From the NCBI GenBank assembly GCA_018241665.1, contig JAFEDK010000029.1, positions 79,175-143,174 of the forward strand: a stretch of 64,000 bases of DNA, in the 5' to 3' direction. Shown here in pieces: positions 29,901 through 37,063 of the stretch; within the stretch, counting starts at the first letter, position 1; each line of letters starts with the position of its first letter. The notes beneath the pieces were generated by a model, which saw only the letters and a list, made by a program, of their open reading frames with translations, was not told where the DNA came from and searched no databases. Origin of the DNA: Pseudomonadota bacterium. Lineage in GTDB: Bacteria > Pseudomonadota > Gammaproteobacteria > Burkholderiales > Rhodocyclaceae. The position numbers and the translations under genes are program-made.

Positions 29901-30892
29901 TCAACGACTACCTGCTGTCCCTGCACCAGGTGGGCACGCGGATCAACCAGGAGGAGACGAGTCTTGCCGGCACGATGGCCGATGGCCATCCGATCCCGGC
30001 CTTGCCGACCGCCCCCCTGGACTCGCCTTTTGAGCCGCAGCTGGAGGAGATCACGGGCGGCGTGGCGGTCGCTGAGGTTCAGCAGTGCTTTGACGCAGCG
30101 GAGCACATCCTCGAGCATGCCAATGCGTTGCTGGCCGAGATCGCCGCGGAAAGCGGCTTCGTGGCAATGCCGGGCCGTCCTGACCGTTACCACCATCCGC
30201 TCCGCATGGCGCAGCTGAGCCTGCAGCCGGCGCACATGACCGGGGAGCTGACGGTTGTCGCCTCACGGCGCCTGTTGGGCGATGAGCTGCCGGACTGGAT
30301 GGCCGCGGGCCATCTGGCGGACGGACAGCCGGATCTGGATGCGATCCGCGTGCTGGTCGCCGATCCGCGCCATCGTCACATGCTGCGCCGCGGTGACGAC
30401 GGGCTGGAACTGCACGTCGAGGCCGCCTGCTTTGCCAGAGGCGAGGCGGAGCTGTCCCGCGACGAACTACGCGACCTTCTCGGGCGGATCGGCATGAGCA
30501 CCGATTACACGCCACCGGTGACAGCGTCCGATGCCCTGCTGGGCGTGCTGCGGGACTGCATGAGGCTGGATGGCGGGGCGGATCTCGAGTGGGCGCCCGG
30601 TGCGGATGCTGCGCGCCAGTCCGTAAGCTGCCGGCGCGTGCCGATTCAGCTGGAATTGTGGCAGTCGTGGGTGGTGGCCAGCCGGATCGTCGAGGCTGAT
30701 CCGGCGCCGCAGCCGGCCAACGTGCGCTGGCGCACCCTGAACCGCAATGGCACCCAGGGTGGCCCGGATTTCTTCCTGGCATCGAATGGACAGATCCACG
30801 CCCGGCTGACGCATCCAGTGGCCGATCTTGGGGCGGCGGAGCTGTGCTGCATGCTGCGGGAACTCGCCGCGGCGACGGGGAATGGGGGCTAG
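26993..30892 (+). CDS. SNF2-type DEAH helicase/translocase
   Basis: 1299 residues from a GTG start at 26993 that overlaps the PLD stop. SF2/SNF2 motifs: motif I LADEVGMGKTYVALA (Walker A GMGKT at 61-65); motif Ia RVLYLAPSQNVLRKW; motif II VVIDEAHLLKGG (DEAH 218-221); motif III LLLSGTPFDRD; C-terminal motif V VATSVLQEGEDLHVC (about 885-899) and motif VI GIEQKNGRVDRIGSRAQRR (about 916-934). A large insert of about 500 residues lies between the two RecA-like lobes, and about 350 residues follow motif VI. SNF2-type motors in bacterial defence systems (DrmD of DISARM, DpdE, ZorD) move along duplex DNA. Coupling to a PLD nuclease suggests translocation-linked cleavage. Specific substrate unknown. 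Confidence 0.88.
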   Translation: MSSVIYPGQRQWSRDGAAALLDMSGQLADFKATGDRQLDAAVALHRMLLKEGCAYLADEVGMGKTYVALAVVALFRHLQPGFRVLYLAPSQNVLRKWHERELPAFIRGNVRQPDLRVRGPGGLAPAASVACPRVDEWARAALTHPAALDVFLPLSALSFHLSGSAPADWARRVTELADSVGAHVGEDLSALENKDEFKALAASLVNRVIPRYDLVVIDEAHLLKGGAGASASDRARFLARVLGAPGFAGQRRFGGALLLSGTPFDRDLRQLARQFELFAPLEQSEPSFPPHRCIRALAAQREAGATWDQVQRGLRPYMVRRVQKLDIGGRSLSRNQYRREWRAEAGISLADDSSPEALRQRLFTAVVQKRLIEHLDGENEGRFPLAMFSSWEAYALPRPAGRGQSESAARPADGEDEAGQPLPGGEVLDVGKDGVAAPDMRAVDGALMEDLVGSYREVFGTEPPHPKLEREAQRLGREAFAEGAKQLVFVRRLKSVDDLYARLNQAYDSWLGDYLRQEGMPGAPAALLAARRAAARGVADPAGLVDTPAGAGVENDNEAELPPRGDTLFSWFFRGTLDAAGEQFVRTHDLPAPRLLRERLRDPARFEAIIGELDWRGFVMMRCPALPEVPWPEVAARAASVRGAASALGRYRRLQLAWVDCLVARLPAAEARCFLPLREHLLSLQLNTAAVEAERMDAGQAESLLEMPTLGLALYRKGFGPDVLPAWEKAWVQVWACRDQADRATAAAAAASLRELDLQREILFALLRLDHPFIDLYLGWLRCWRDDARAAASALVERVVAVCARPAGQFGSASILRSLAEAWTQIAKTNFAELLTGSARLERSGWRSYIQQQLSPFEPVEWASGQNTGARSAIARRFRMPGYPMVLVATSVLQEGEDLHVCCDRVTHFGISGSPIGIEQKNGRVDRIGSRAQRRLLGGLGVDEAGIQVRFPHLAESLEWYQIRDLSQSINDYLLSLHQVGTRINQEETSLAGTMADGHPIPALPTAPLDSPFEPQLEEITGGVAVAEVQQCFDAAEHILEHANALLAEIAAESGFVAMPGRPDRYHHPLRMAQLSLQPAHMTGELTVVASRRLLGDELPDWMAAGHLADGQPDLDAIRVLVADPRHRHMLRRGDDGLELHVEAACFARGEAELSRDELRDLLGRIGMSTDYTPPVTASDALLGVLRDCMRLDGGADLEWAPGADAARQSVSCRRVPIQLELWQSWVVASRIVEADPAPQPANVRWRTLNRNGTQGGPDFFLASNGQIHARLTHPVADLGAAELCCMLRELAAATGNGG

Positions 30893-30969
30893 TGGACGAG
30901 ATCAGTGCCGCGGAGTGCTACTGGATGGTGTCGGAGGCGGGGATTTCGGCGTGCCGGATGGGTAAACGA

Positions 30970-30995
30970 AATCAGGCGCCCGGAGGCGCCTGATT
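30970..30995 (-). terminator. Strong hairpin terminator of tRNA-Val (may also serve the helicase operon)
   Basis: Perfect 11-bp inverted repeat AATCAGGCGCC / GGCGCCTGATT around the tetraloop CGGA. Read on the minus strand it lies just after the tRNA 3' end and is followed by TTCGTTT; on the plus strand it lies 78 bp after the helicase stop. Confidence 0.8.
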
Positions 30996-31005
30996 TACTG
31001 AATTC

Positions 31006-31080
31006 TGGTGGGCGGTACTGGGATCGAACCAGTGGCTTCCACCGTGTGAAGGTGGCACTCTACCGCTGAGTTAACCGCCC
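31006..31080 (-). tRNA. tRNA-Val, anticodon CAC, CCA end encoded
   Basis: Read on the minus strand it folds as a cloverleaf: acceptor GGGCGGT / ACCGCCC, D-loop with CAGCGGTAGAG, anticodon stem CCACC / GGTGG around loop TTCACAC (anticodon CAC, valine codon GTG), T-arm ACTGG-TTCGATC-CCAGT, discriminator A. The CCA tail is encoded (TGG at 31006-31008 on the plus strand). Confidence 0.96.
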
Positions 31081-31097
31081 GGTGAGTTGAGGAGCGC

Positions 31098-31126
31098 ATT
31101 ATAGGTAGGGCCTAAAAGGTCGTCAA
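31098..31126 (-). promoter_or_regulatory. Sigma-70 promoter of tRNA-Val
   Basis: On the minus strand TTGACG (31126-31121) and TATAAT (31103-31098) are spaced by exactly 17 bp, a near-consensus promoter. The -10 box lies 17 bp before the mature tRNA 5' end at 31080. Confidence 0.9.
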
Positions 31127-31226
31127 GCACTTTCTGTATTTTTCTCGCAAAAAGCCGCGTGAGCGGTTCTTTGCCTGCTTCGGGCACAATGGGGCGGCAG
31201 CATTACAACAATAGATGGAGACAACG

Positions 31227-32069
31227 ATGCCCCGACTTTCAGCCGCCTTCCGGCGGTCGCTACTGGCCATTTGTCTGTGCGCGGCGGCCGGTGCGCCGCT
31301 GGCCCACGCGGAACTGCTCGACGAGGACGAACTGGCCGAGGTGGTGCGCAAGCCGGCCATCGGCCTTTACAAGGGCTACGCCGAATTCAAAATGGCCCAT
31401 TACGCGGAAGCCCGCCAGATCTGGACGGCGTTGGCCGATAAGGGCATGGGGGAGGCCTGGTTCAACCTGGGCATCCTCGCCGAGGATGGGCTCGGCGAGG
31501 CCAAGAACGGCGCCGAAGCCCGCCGCCGCTACGAGAAGGCGGCGCTGGCCGGAAGCCGCAATGCGGCGCTGCGGCTGGGTACGTCCCTGCAGACCAGCCG
31601 GCTTGGTACGCCGGATCCGGCGGCGGCGCGGCACTGGCTGCAGGTCGCGACGGACCTCGGCGACGACGAAGCTGCCGCGCAGCTGGCGGTGCTCGATGGT
31701 CCGGCAGCCCGCCCGGTGAGCGCGGCGGACAGGCGGCTGGCCCAGGCCCGTCGGCTGGAGGCCGATGGCAGCCTGCCCGATGCGGTCAGCGCCTACCGGG
31801 CGATTGCCGATGCCGGTGATGCCCGCGGGCTGACGCGGCTGGCCTGGCTCTACGAGGCTGGCCGTGGCGTCCCGCGTAATCTCGACGAAGCCGCGCGCCT
31901 GTTCCGCCAGGCGGCGGAGGCGGGCGAGCCGGAAGCTCAGTACGCGCTGTCGGTGATGCTCGACACCGGCGCCGGCCAGGCCCGCAACCCGGACGAGGGC
32001 CTGCGCTGGCTGAAGGCGTCCGCCGCCGGCCGCTATCCGCCTGCCGTCGAGGCGCTCAAGGCGCGCTGA
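31227..32069 (+). CDS. Exported Sel1-repeat (TPR-like) protein
   Basis: 280 residues from ATG 31227, chosen over ATG 31215 because GGAG at 31218-31221 fits it. A signal peptide covers residues 1-27 (RRSLLAICLCAAAGAPLAHA). The rest is made of Sel1-like repeats, for example AWFNLGILAEDGLGEAKNGA, ARGLTRLAWLYEAGRGVPRN and AQYALSVMLDTGAGQARNPD. Sel1 repeats form a solenoid for protein-protein contacts; in the periplasm such proteins often help envelope or secretion complexes. No partner is suggested by its neighbours. Family sure, function not. Confidence 0.88.
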   Translation: MPRLSAAFRRSLLAICLCAAAGAPLAHAELLDEDELAEVVRKPAIGLYKGYAEFKMAHYAEARQIWTALADKGMGEAWFNLGILAEDGLGEAKNGAEARRRYEKAALAGSRNAALRLGTSLQTSRLGTPDPAAARHWLQVATDLGDDEAAAQLAVLDGPAARPVSAADRRLAQARRLEADGSLPDAVSAYRAIADAGDARGLTRLAWLYEAGRGVPRNLDEAARLFRQAAEAGEPEAQYALSVMLDTGAGQARNPDEGLRWLKASAAGRYPPAVEALKAR

Positions 32070-32098
32070 GGCCTCGTTTTGGGGCGCTGGCCCACGCC

Positions 32099-32165
32099 GT
32101 AGGGGCGAATTCATTCGCCCTCAGTCGGTTCAGCATGCTCTGCGGGCGAATGAATTCGCCCCTAC
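32099..32165. repeat. REP/BIME-like element 3 (convergent gap)
   Basis: Left arm 32099-32120 has foot GTAG, stem GGGCGAA, loop TTCA, stem TTCGCCC; right arm 32144-32165 is the exact inverse complement ending CTAC. The central spacer is 23 bp. It lies between the convergent Sel1 and EamA genes. Confidence 0.87.
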
Positions 32166-32185
32166 TGGCACTGGCGCGGGTAAGT

Positions 32186-33064
32186 CTAGGTGCCGTTGCG
32201 GCGCCGGCTGTCCACGGCGATCAGCACGCCGGCGGTGCCGATGACCAGCATGCCGGCCAGCGCGACGGTGTCGGGAAGGTGGGCGAAGACCAGCCAGCCG
32301 AACAGCATGGACCACAGCAGCTGGCCGTACAGCATCGGTGACAGCAGCGACGCGGGGGCTTCGCGGAAGGCGCGGGTAAGCAGGAAGTGGCCGCTGCCGG
32401 CGAGCAGGCCCATCAGTGCCATCAGGGTGTAATCGGTGCCGGACGGCGCGGGGCCGTGGTCCAGCCACGGGATGACGAGGCTCATTGCGCCGCTGCCGAT
32501 CAGCGCGGTGTAGAACAGCAGCGTCACCGGGCTCTCGGTGGCCGCCATGCGGCGGGTCAGCAGCTGATACAGCGCATACGCGCCGGCCGACACCAGCGCG
32601 TAGATCACGCCGTCGGCCACCAGGCCGCTGCCCGGCCGGGCGACCATCAGCACGCCGCCGAAGCCGAGCAGTACCGCCAGCCAGCGCAGCGCGCTGATCC
32701 GCTCGCCGAGCAGCGGGCGCGCCAGCAGCACGACGATCACCGGCGAGGCGAAGATGATCGCCGTGGTTTCGGCCAGCGGCATGCGCTGGAAGGCGGCGAC
32801 GCCGCCGAGGCTGGTGATCAGCAGCAGCACCGAGCGCAGCAGGTGCTGCATCGGATGACGGGTGGCGAACAGGCGGCTGCGCAGCCGCGGGCCGAGGAAG
32901 ATCACCATCAGCAACAGGTGTACGGTGTAACGGGCCCACACCAGCAGCGGCACCGGGAAGCGCTGGCTGAGGTATTTGGTGGACACGTCGAGCGTCGAGA
33001 ACAGCACGACGGCCAGCAGGGCCAGGCCGATGCCCAGCAAGGGGCGTTGGGGAGGGTGAGTCAC
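32186..33064 (-). CDS. EamA/DMT-family transporter
   Basis: About 292 residues from GTG 33064; the start is uncertain because no ATG lies in frame before the first helix and the ribosome-binding site is weak. Ten hydrophobic segments form two EamA repeats of five helices; the first begins LLGIGLALLAVVLFSTLDVSTKYL, the second DGVIYALVSAGAYALYQLLTRRMA. Motifs such as RYTVHLLLM, AETTAIIFASPVIVVLLARPLLGERIS and EAPASLLSPMLYGQLLWSMLFGWLVF match drug/metabolite exporters (RhaT/YdcZ-like group). It probably exports or imports a small metabolite across the inner membrane; the substrate cannot be told. It lies 113 bp downstream of the NAD(P)HX repair gene on the same strand. Confidence 0.85.
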   Translation of the reverse strand: MTHPPQRPLLGIGLALLAVVLFSTLDVSTKYLSQRFPVPLLVWARYTVHLLLMVIFLGPRLRSRLFATRHPMQHLLRSVLLLITSLGGVAAFQRMPLAETTAIIFASPVIVVLLARPLLGERISALRWLAVLLGFGGVLMVARPGSGLVADGVIYALVSAGAYALYQLLTRRMAATESPVTLLFYTALIGSGAMSLVIPWLDHGPAPSGTDYTLMALMGLLAGSGHFLLTRAFREAPASLLSPMLYGQLLWSMLFGWLVFAHLPDTVALAGMLVIGTAGVLIAVDSRRRNGT

Positions 33065-33177
33065 GGATTCGGGCGGATTGGCGGAAACGGATGGAACGGC
33101 ATTGGTGTACGCCAGGGCGCGGAGGTTCCGCCGGGCTGACGGATCGCGTCGTCGGGCCGGCGTGAAGATGCGGCGGA

Positions 33178-34677
33178 TCAGGCCTCGCCGCGGATCCAGC
33201 GGTTGAAGCAGCGCCTGGCGGCGGGGGCGACTTCGTCTGCCAGCAGGCCACTGTCCAGGCCCAGCTCGGCGCAGCACGCATCGCCGGCGATGCCGTGCAG
33301 GTGCACGCCGGCGAGCAACGCATCGCCGGCGTCCCAGCCGCGGGCCAGCAGCGCGGCGAGGATGCCGCTCAGTACGTCGCCCATGCCGGCGGTGGCCATC
33401 GCCGGGTTGCCGCTGGTGTTGATCCACCAGGCGCCGTCGGGGTTGGCGACGACGCTGCCGCAGCCCTTCAGCACGACCCACGCATTGAGCTGCGCAGCCA
33501 GCCGGATGGTGGCGGCGAGCCGGTCCGCCTGCACGTCGGATGTCGTGCACGCCAGCAGGCGGGCGGCTTCGGCGGGGTGGGGCGTCAGCAGCGTCAGTGC
33601 GCTGCGGCGGGCGACGGCCTGTTGTAGTTCGGTGTCGCGGGCCACCAGGTTGAGGGCGTCGGCGTCGAGGACCAGCGGTGTACTCCTCAGTACCGCGTCG
33701 TGCACGAGGGCGCGGGCCGCATCGGACTGGCCGAGGCCGGGGCCGACCGCGAAGGCGCTGATCGCGGGGTCGGCCAGCAGCTCCGCGGCGGCGCGGAACA
33801 TCAGCTCCGGGCGCAGGATGTCCACCATCAGCGCGCCGGGGTCGAGCAGGCCGAGCAGCACCCGTCCGGCGCCCAGGTGGGCGGCCGCCCGCCCGGCCAG
33901 CACGGCGGCACCGACCATGCCCGGCGCGCCGCCGATCAGCGCCGCGTCGCCGTAGCTGCCCTTGTGGCTGTTGCGCAGGCGCGGCTGCAGGCGGGCCGCG
34001 AACAGCGCCGGCGAGATCTCGCGGCCGGGCGCCGGGGCCAGTGCTTCCGCCGCCACGTCGATGGTGGCCAGGTGGACCTCACCGCACTGGTCGGGCCCGT
34101 CCAGCGTCAGCAGGCCGGGTTTGAGCGCGATGAAGCTGACCGTGTGGGTCGCCGTAAAGCACGCGCCCAGGCGGCGCCCGCTGTCAGCGTCGAGCCCGCT
34201 CGGGATGTCCACCGCCAGGCGCGGGCAGGCCTGGGCATTGAGGGTGTCGATCCAGTCGGCGTAGCGGCCTTCGAGGGGGCGCTGCAGGCCGATGCCGAAC
34301 AGCGCGTCCACCACCAGCGCCCAGCCTTCCGGCGGGGCCGGCGGCAGCTCGGCGCGGGTCGTGCCGCCGGCGGCCAGCCACGCGGCGTGGGCCGCGGCGG
34401 CATCGGCGGGCAGGCGGGCCGGGTCGCCGGCGAAGGCTACTTCCACGCGCCGCCCGGCGGCCTGCAGCAGGCGGGCCATCACGAAACCGTCGCCGCCGTT
34501 GTTGCCCGGCCCGCAGGCGATCAGCACCGGCCCGCTACCTAAGGCGAGGCGGGCGGCCAGCATGGCGGCGGCTGCGCCGGCGCGCTCCATCAGCGGGGGG
34601 GCGGCGCCGGGGATGGCCAGTGCCTCGATGGCGCGGATGCCGGCGACGGGATAGATCGGGCGGGACGGAGCAAACAT
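33178..34677 (-). CDS. nnrD: Bifunctional NAD(P)HX epimerase / ADP-dependent dehydratase
   Basis: 499 residues from ATG 34677. The N-terminal YjeF domain (about 1-215) is the epimerase, with VLIACGPGNNGGDGFVMARLL, VDALFGIGLQRPLEG and RLAVDIPSGLDADSG. The C-terminal ribokinase-like dehydratase (about 225-495) shows NSHKGSYGDAALIGGAPGMVGA, VGPGLGQSDAAR, LVLDADALNLVAR, LTPHPAEAARLL and TAGMGDVLSGILAALLARG. It repairs hydrated NADH and NADPH: the epimerase interconverts R and S forms and the dehydratase removes water from the S form using ADP. Usual length for the fused bacterial protein. In E. coli it is next to tsaE; here it is not. Confidence 0.95.
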   Translation of the reverse strand: MFAPSRPIYPVAGIRAIEALAIPGAAPPLMERAGAAAAMLAARLALGSGPVLIACGPGNNGGDGFVMARLLQAAGRRVEVAFAGDPARLPADAAAAHAAWLAAGGTTRAELPPAPPEGWALVVDALFGIGLQRPLEGRYADWIDTLNAQACPRLAVDIPSGLDADSGRRLGACFTATHTVSFIALKPGLLTLDGPDQCGEVHLATIDVAAEALAPAPGREISPALFAARLQPRLRNSHKGSYGDAALIGGAPGMVGAAVLAGRAAAHLGAGRVLLGLLDPGALMVDILRPELMFRAAAELLADPAISAFAVGPGLGQSDAARALVHDAVLRSTPLVLDADALNLVARDTELQQAVARRSALTLLTPHPAEAARLLACTTSDVQADRLAATIRLAAQLNAWVVLKGCGSVVANPDGAWWINTSGNPAMATAGMGDVLSGILAALLARGWDAGDALLAGVHLHGIAGDACCAELGLDSGLLADEVAPAARRCFNRWIRGEA

Positions 34678-34769
34678 GGCGTGAGCACGTGCCGGCACCC
34701 GCGGGGGCGGCGTGCCGGGCAATCCGGAATGAGTTGCCCCGATTCTAGCCGAGCCCGGCCGGCCCGCCG

Positions 34770-35339
34770 TCAGCCTTCCAGCGCGCCGCTGACGATCAGC
34801 AGCTTGCCGGCCAGATTGCGGAGGGTCTTGCTGCGGGCTTCGTCCAGCTGCCCGTCGGCGTCGAAGGCCTGATCGGCGTGGCTGACCGCCAGGGTCTGCG
34901 GCAGCACCAGCACGCCGAGGCCTTCCAGCGAATCACGCAGATGCTTCAGCCCGCGCATGCCGCCGAGCGCGCCGGGGGAGGCGGCGAGCAGCAGCGCGAT
35001 CTTGTCCCGGTAGGGCACGAGGCCGCTCTCGTCGCCATCGGCGCGGGAGATCCAGTCGAGGGTGTTCTTGAGCAGCGAACTCATCGAGGAGTTGTTCTCC
35101 GGCGAGGCGATCACCAGCGCGTGGTGTTCCTTGAACAAGGCCTTCAGCTTGCGCGCGGCGGGCGGGATGCCCTCGGCCGCTTCCAGGTCGCCGTTGTAGA
35201 TCGGCAGCGGGTAGTCGGCCAGTTCGATCAGCGTGACGTCTCCACCCAGGGCAATCAGGGCTTGCGTGGCCGCCTTGGCCAGCTTGCGGTTGAGGGATGC
35301 CTGGCGGCTGCTGCCGGCGAAGACGAGGATGCGGGGCAT
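34770..35339 (-). CDS. NADPH-dependent FMN reductase family protein
   Basis: 189 residues from ATG 35339, with AAGGAG at 8 bp upstream. Flavodoxin-like fold: phosphate loop ILVFAGSSRQASLNRKLA (residues 3-20), then ALVIASPENNSSMSSLLKNTLDWISR, which binds the isoalloxazine, and LLLAASPGALGGMRGLKHLRDSLEGLGV. This is the NAD(P)H:FMN/quinone/azo reductase group (ChrR, ArsH-like, WrbA-distant). It would use NADPH to reduce quinones or other acceptors in the cytosol. The true substrate is not readable from sequence. It is transcribed away from urtA. Confidence 0.88.
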   Translation of the reverse strand: MPRILVFAGSSRQASLNRKLAKAATQALIALGGDVTLIELADYPLPIYNGDLEAAEGIPPAARKLKALFKEHHALVIASPENNSSMSSLLKNTLDWISRADGDESGLVPYRDKIALLLAASPGALGGMRGLKHLRDSLEGLGVLVLPQTLAVSHADQAFDADGQLDEARSKTLRNLAGKLLIVSGALEG

Positions 35340-35438
35340 GAAGGACTCCTTCGGGTTTGCGGATGGCATGCATCCGTTATAGGAGGGCATTCGCCGCAGC
35401 GCCAGAACTGGTGCGCTTCTGCGGGTTTTGCCGGGGAG

Positions 35439-35466
35439 TGCGCAAGGACTACGCAGGACCTACGCA
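35439..35466 (+). promoter_or_regulatory. Three helix-phased direct repeats upstream of urtA
   Basis: TGCGCA (35439), TACGCA (35450) and TACGCA (35461) recur with an exact 11-bp period, with GGAC between repeats. They lie 95-122 bp before the urtA start. This is the pattern expected of a regulator binding one face of the helix; the regulator is unknown. Confidence 0.4.
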
Positions 35467-35560
35467 ATCTGACGTATTCCGGCGATCGGACGGGCTCCGT
35501 AATCTGCACTCCATTGCTGCACCGCATTAGCCAAACCCAACTGATACCAAGGAGTCATCG

Positions 35561-36820
35561 ATGCAAAACCGTCGTTCCTTCCTCAAGGCTGCCGTCATCT
35601 CCGCCTCCATCGCCGCGATGGGCGGCATCGCTTCCAGCGCCTATGCGGCCGACACCATCAAGGTCGGCATCCTGCATTCCCTGTCCGGCACGATGGCGAT
35701 CTCCGAGACCGCCCTCAAGGAAACCGCGCTGATGACCATCGAGGAAATCAACGCCAAGGGCGGCGTGCTCGGCAAGAAGCTCGAGCCGGTGGTCGTCGAT
35801 CCGGCCTCCGACTGGCCGAAGTTTGCCGAGAAGGCCCGCCAGCTGCTGTCCCAGGACAAGGTCGCGGTGACCTTCGGCTGTTGGACCTCGGTGTCCCGCA
35901 AGTCGGTGCTGCCGGTCTATAAGGAACTCAACGGCCTGCTGTTCTACCCGGTGCAGTACGAGGGCGAGGAGCTCGAGAAGAACGTCTTCTACACCGGCGC
36001 GGCGCCCAACCAGCAGGCCATTCCGGCGGTGGAATACCTGATGAGCAAGGAAGGCGGCGCGGCCAAGCGCTTCGTGCTGCTCGGCACCGACTACGTGTAT
36101 CCGCGCACCACCAACAAGATCCTGCGCGCCTTCCTGAAGAGCAAGGGCGTCGCCGAGGCCGACATCATGGAGGAGTACACCCCCTTCGGCCATTCCGATT
36201 ACCAGACCATCATCGCCAAGATCAAGAAGTTCGCCGGCGAGGGCAAGAAGACCGCGGTGATCTCGACGATCAACGGCGACTCCAACGTGCCCTTCTACAA
36301 GGAACTGGGCAACGCCGGCCTGAAGGCCAAGGACGTGCCGGTGGTGGCCTTCTCGGTGGGTGAGGAAGAACTGCGCGGCGTCGATGCCAAGCCGTTGGTC
36401 GGTCACCTGGCGGCGTGGAACTACTTCATGTCGGTGAAGAACCCCGACAACGACAAGTTCATCAAGATGTACCGCGACTGGGCCAAGAAGGCCAAGCTGC
36501 CGAAGGCCGACACCGTGGTCACCAACGACCCGATGGAAGCCACCTACGTCGGCATCCACATGTGGGCCCAGGCCGTCGAGAAGGCCAAGTCCACCGACAC
36601 CGACAAGGTCATCGCGGCGATGGGCGGCCAGACCTTCAAGGCGCCGTCCGGCTTCACGCTGAAGATGGACGAGACCAACCACCACCTGCACAAGCCGGTC
36701 TTCATCGGCGAGATCAAGGCTGACGGCCAGTTCAACGTGGTGTGGAAGACCAAGGGCCCGATCCGCGCCCAGCCGTGGAGCCCGTATATCCCCGGCAACG
36801 AGAGCAAGCAGAAGCTTTAA
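35561..36820 (+). CDS. urtA: Urea ABC transporter, substrate-binding protein
   Basis: 419 residues from ATG 35561 with AAGGAG upstream. The N-terminus reads MQNRRSFLKAAVISASIAAMGG, an RR-containing signal peptide ending SAYA. The mature part matches UrtA: TIKVGILHSLSGTMAISETALKE, FGCWTSVSRKSVLPVYKELNGLLFYPVQYEGEE, EYTPFGHSDYQTIIAKIKKF, AAWNYFMSVKNPDN and DETNHHLHKPVFIGEI. It captures urea in the periplasm for the UrtBC permease. It is followed by a rho-independent terminator and a REP element, which would make it more abundant than the permease, as is usual for binding proteins. Confidence 0.97.
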   Translation: MQNRRSFLKAAVISASIAAMGGIASSAYAADTIKVGILHSLSGTMAISETALKETALMTIEEINAKGGVLGKKLEPVVVDPASDWPKFAEKARQLLSQDKVAVTFGCWTSVSRKSVLPVYKELNGLLFYPVQYEGEELEKNVFYTGAAPNQQAIPAVEYLMSKEGGAAKRFVLLGTDYVYPRTTNKILRAFLKSKGVAEADIMEEYTPFGHSDYQTIIAKIKKFAGEGKKTAVISTINGDSNVPFYKELGNAGLKAKDVPVVAFSVGEEELRGVDAKPLVGHLAAWNYFMSVKNPDNDKFIKMYRDWAKKAKLPKADTVVTNDPMEATYVGIHMWAQAVEKAKSTDTDKVIAAMGGQTFKAPSGFTLKMDETNHHLHKPVFIGEIKADGQFNVVWKTKGPIRAQPWSPYIPGNESKQKL

Positions 36821-36850
36821 GAAATCCCCAACCTCCTCAAGAGGGCAGTT

Positions 36851-36892
36851 TGGCCGGCGGTGGGCTCCGGGCCCGGAGCCGGCCATTTTTTT
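36851..36892 (+). terminator. Rho-independent terminator/attenuator after urtA
   Basis: Stem GGCTCCGG-GC-CCGGAGCC (36863-36880), with an outer TGGCC/GGCCA pairing, followed by seven T residues (36886-36892). It sits 31 bp after the urtA stop and before the rest of the urt genes. Confidence 0.85.
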
Positions 36893-36927
36893 GGGGTGGC
36901 AGCGGGGCAGGTGTCCGCGCTCCCCCC

Positions 36928-36994
36928 GTGGGGGCGAATTCATTCGCCCGCGGAGGTAGCGCACGCCGCGTCGGGCGAATGAATTCGCCCCCAC
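36928..36994. repeat. REP/BIME-like element 4 (urtA-urtB gap)
   Basis: Left arm 36928-36949 (GTGG foot) and inverse-complement right arm 36973-36994 (ending CCAC), spaced 23 bp. It lies downstream of the urtA terminator. Confidence 0.88.
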
Positions 36995-37063
36995 AAGGTG
37001 AGCCCCACAAGGTGCCCCGTGGCTGAACTCATCGATTCCGCACTCCGATTTTCGGGAGCAAGC

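Noticed and set aside
20978-30892. Assignment to DISARM, Dpd, Mokosh or Zorya
   Set aside because: Only the PLD and/or helicase types overlap with these. The required partners (methyltransferase and DrmA/DrmB, Dpd modification genes, Mokosh RNA helicase architecture, ZorAB motor) are missing.
35510-35530. Sigma-54 promoter TGCAC-TCCA-TTGCT before urtA
   Set aside because: The spacing between the two boxes is one base too short and the GG at -24 is missing.
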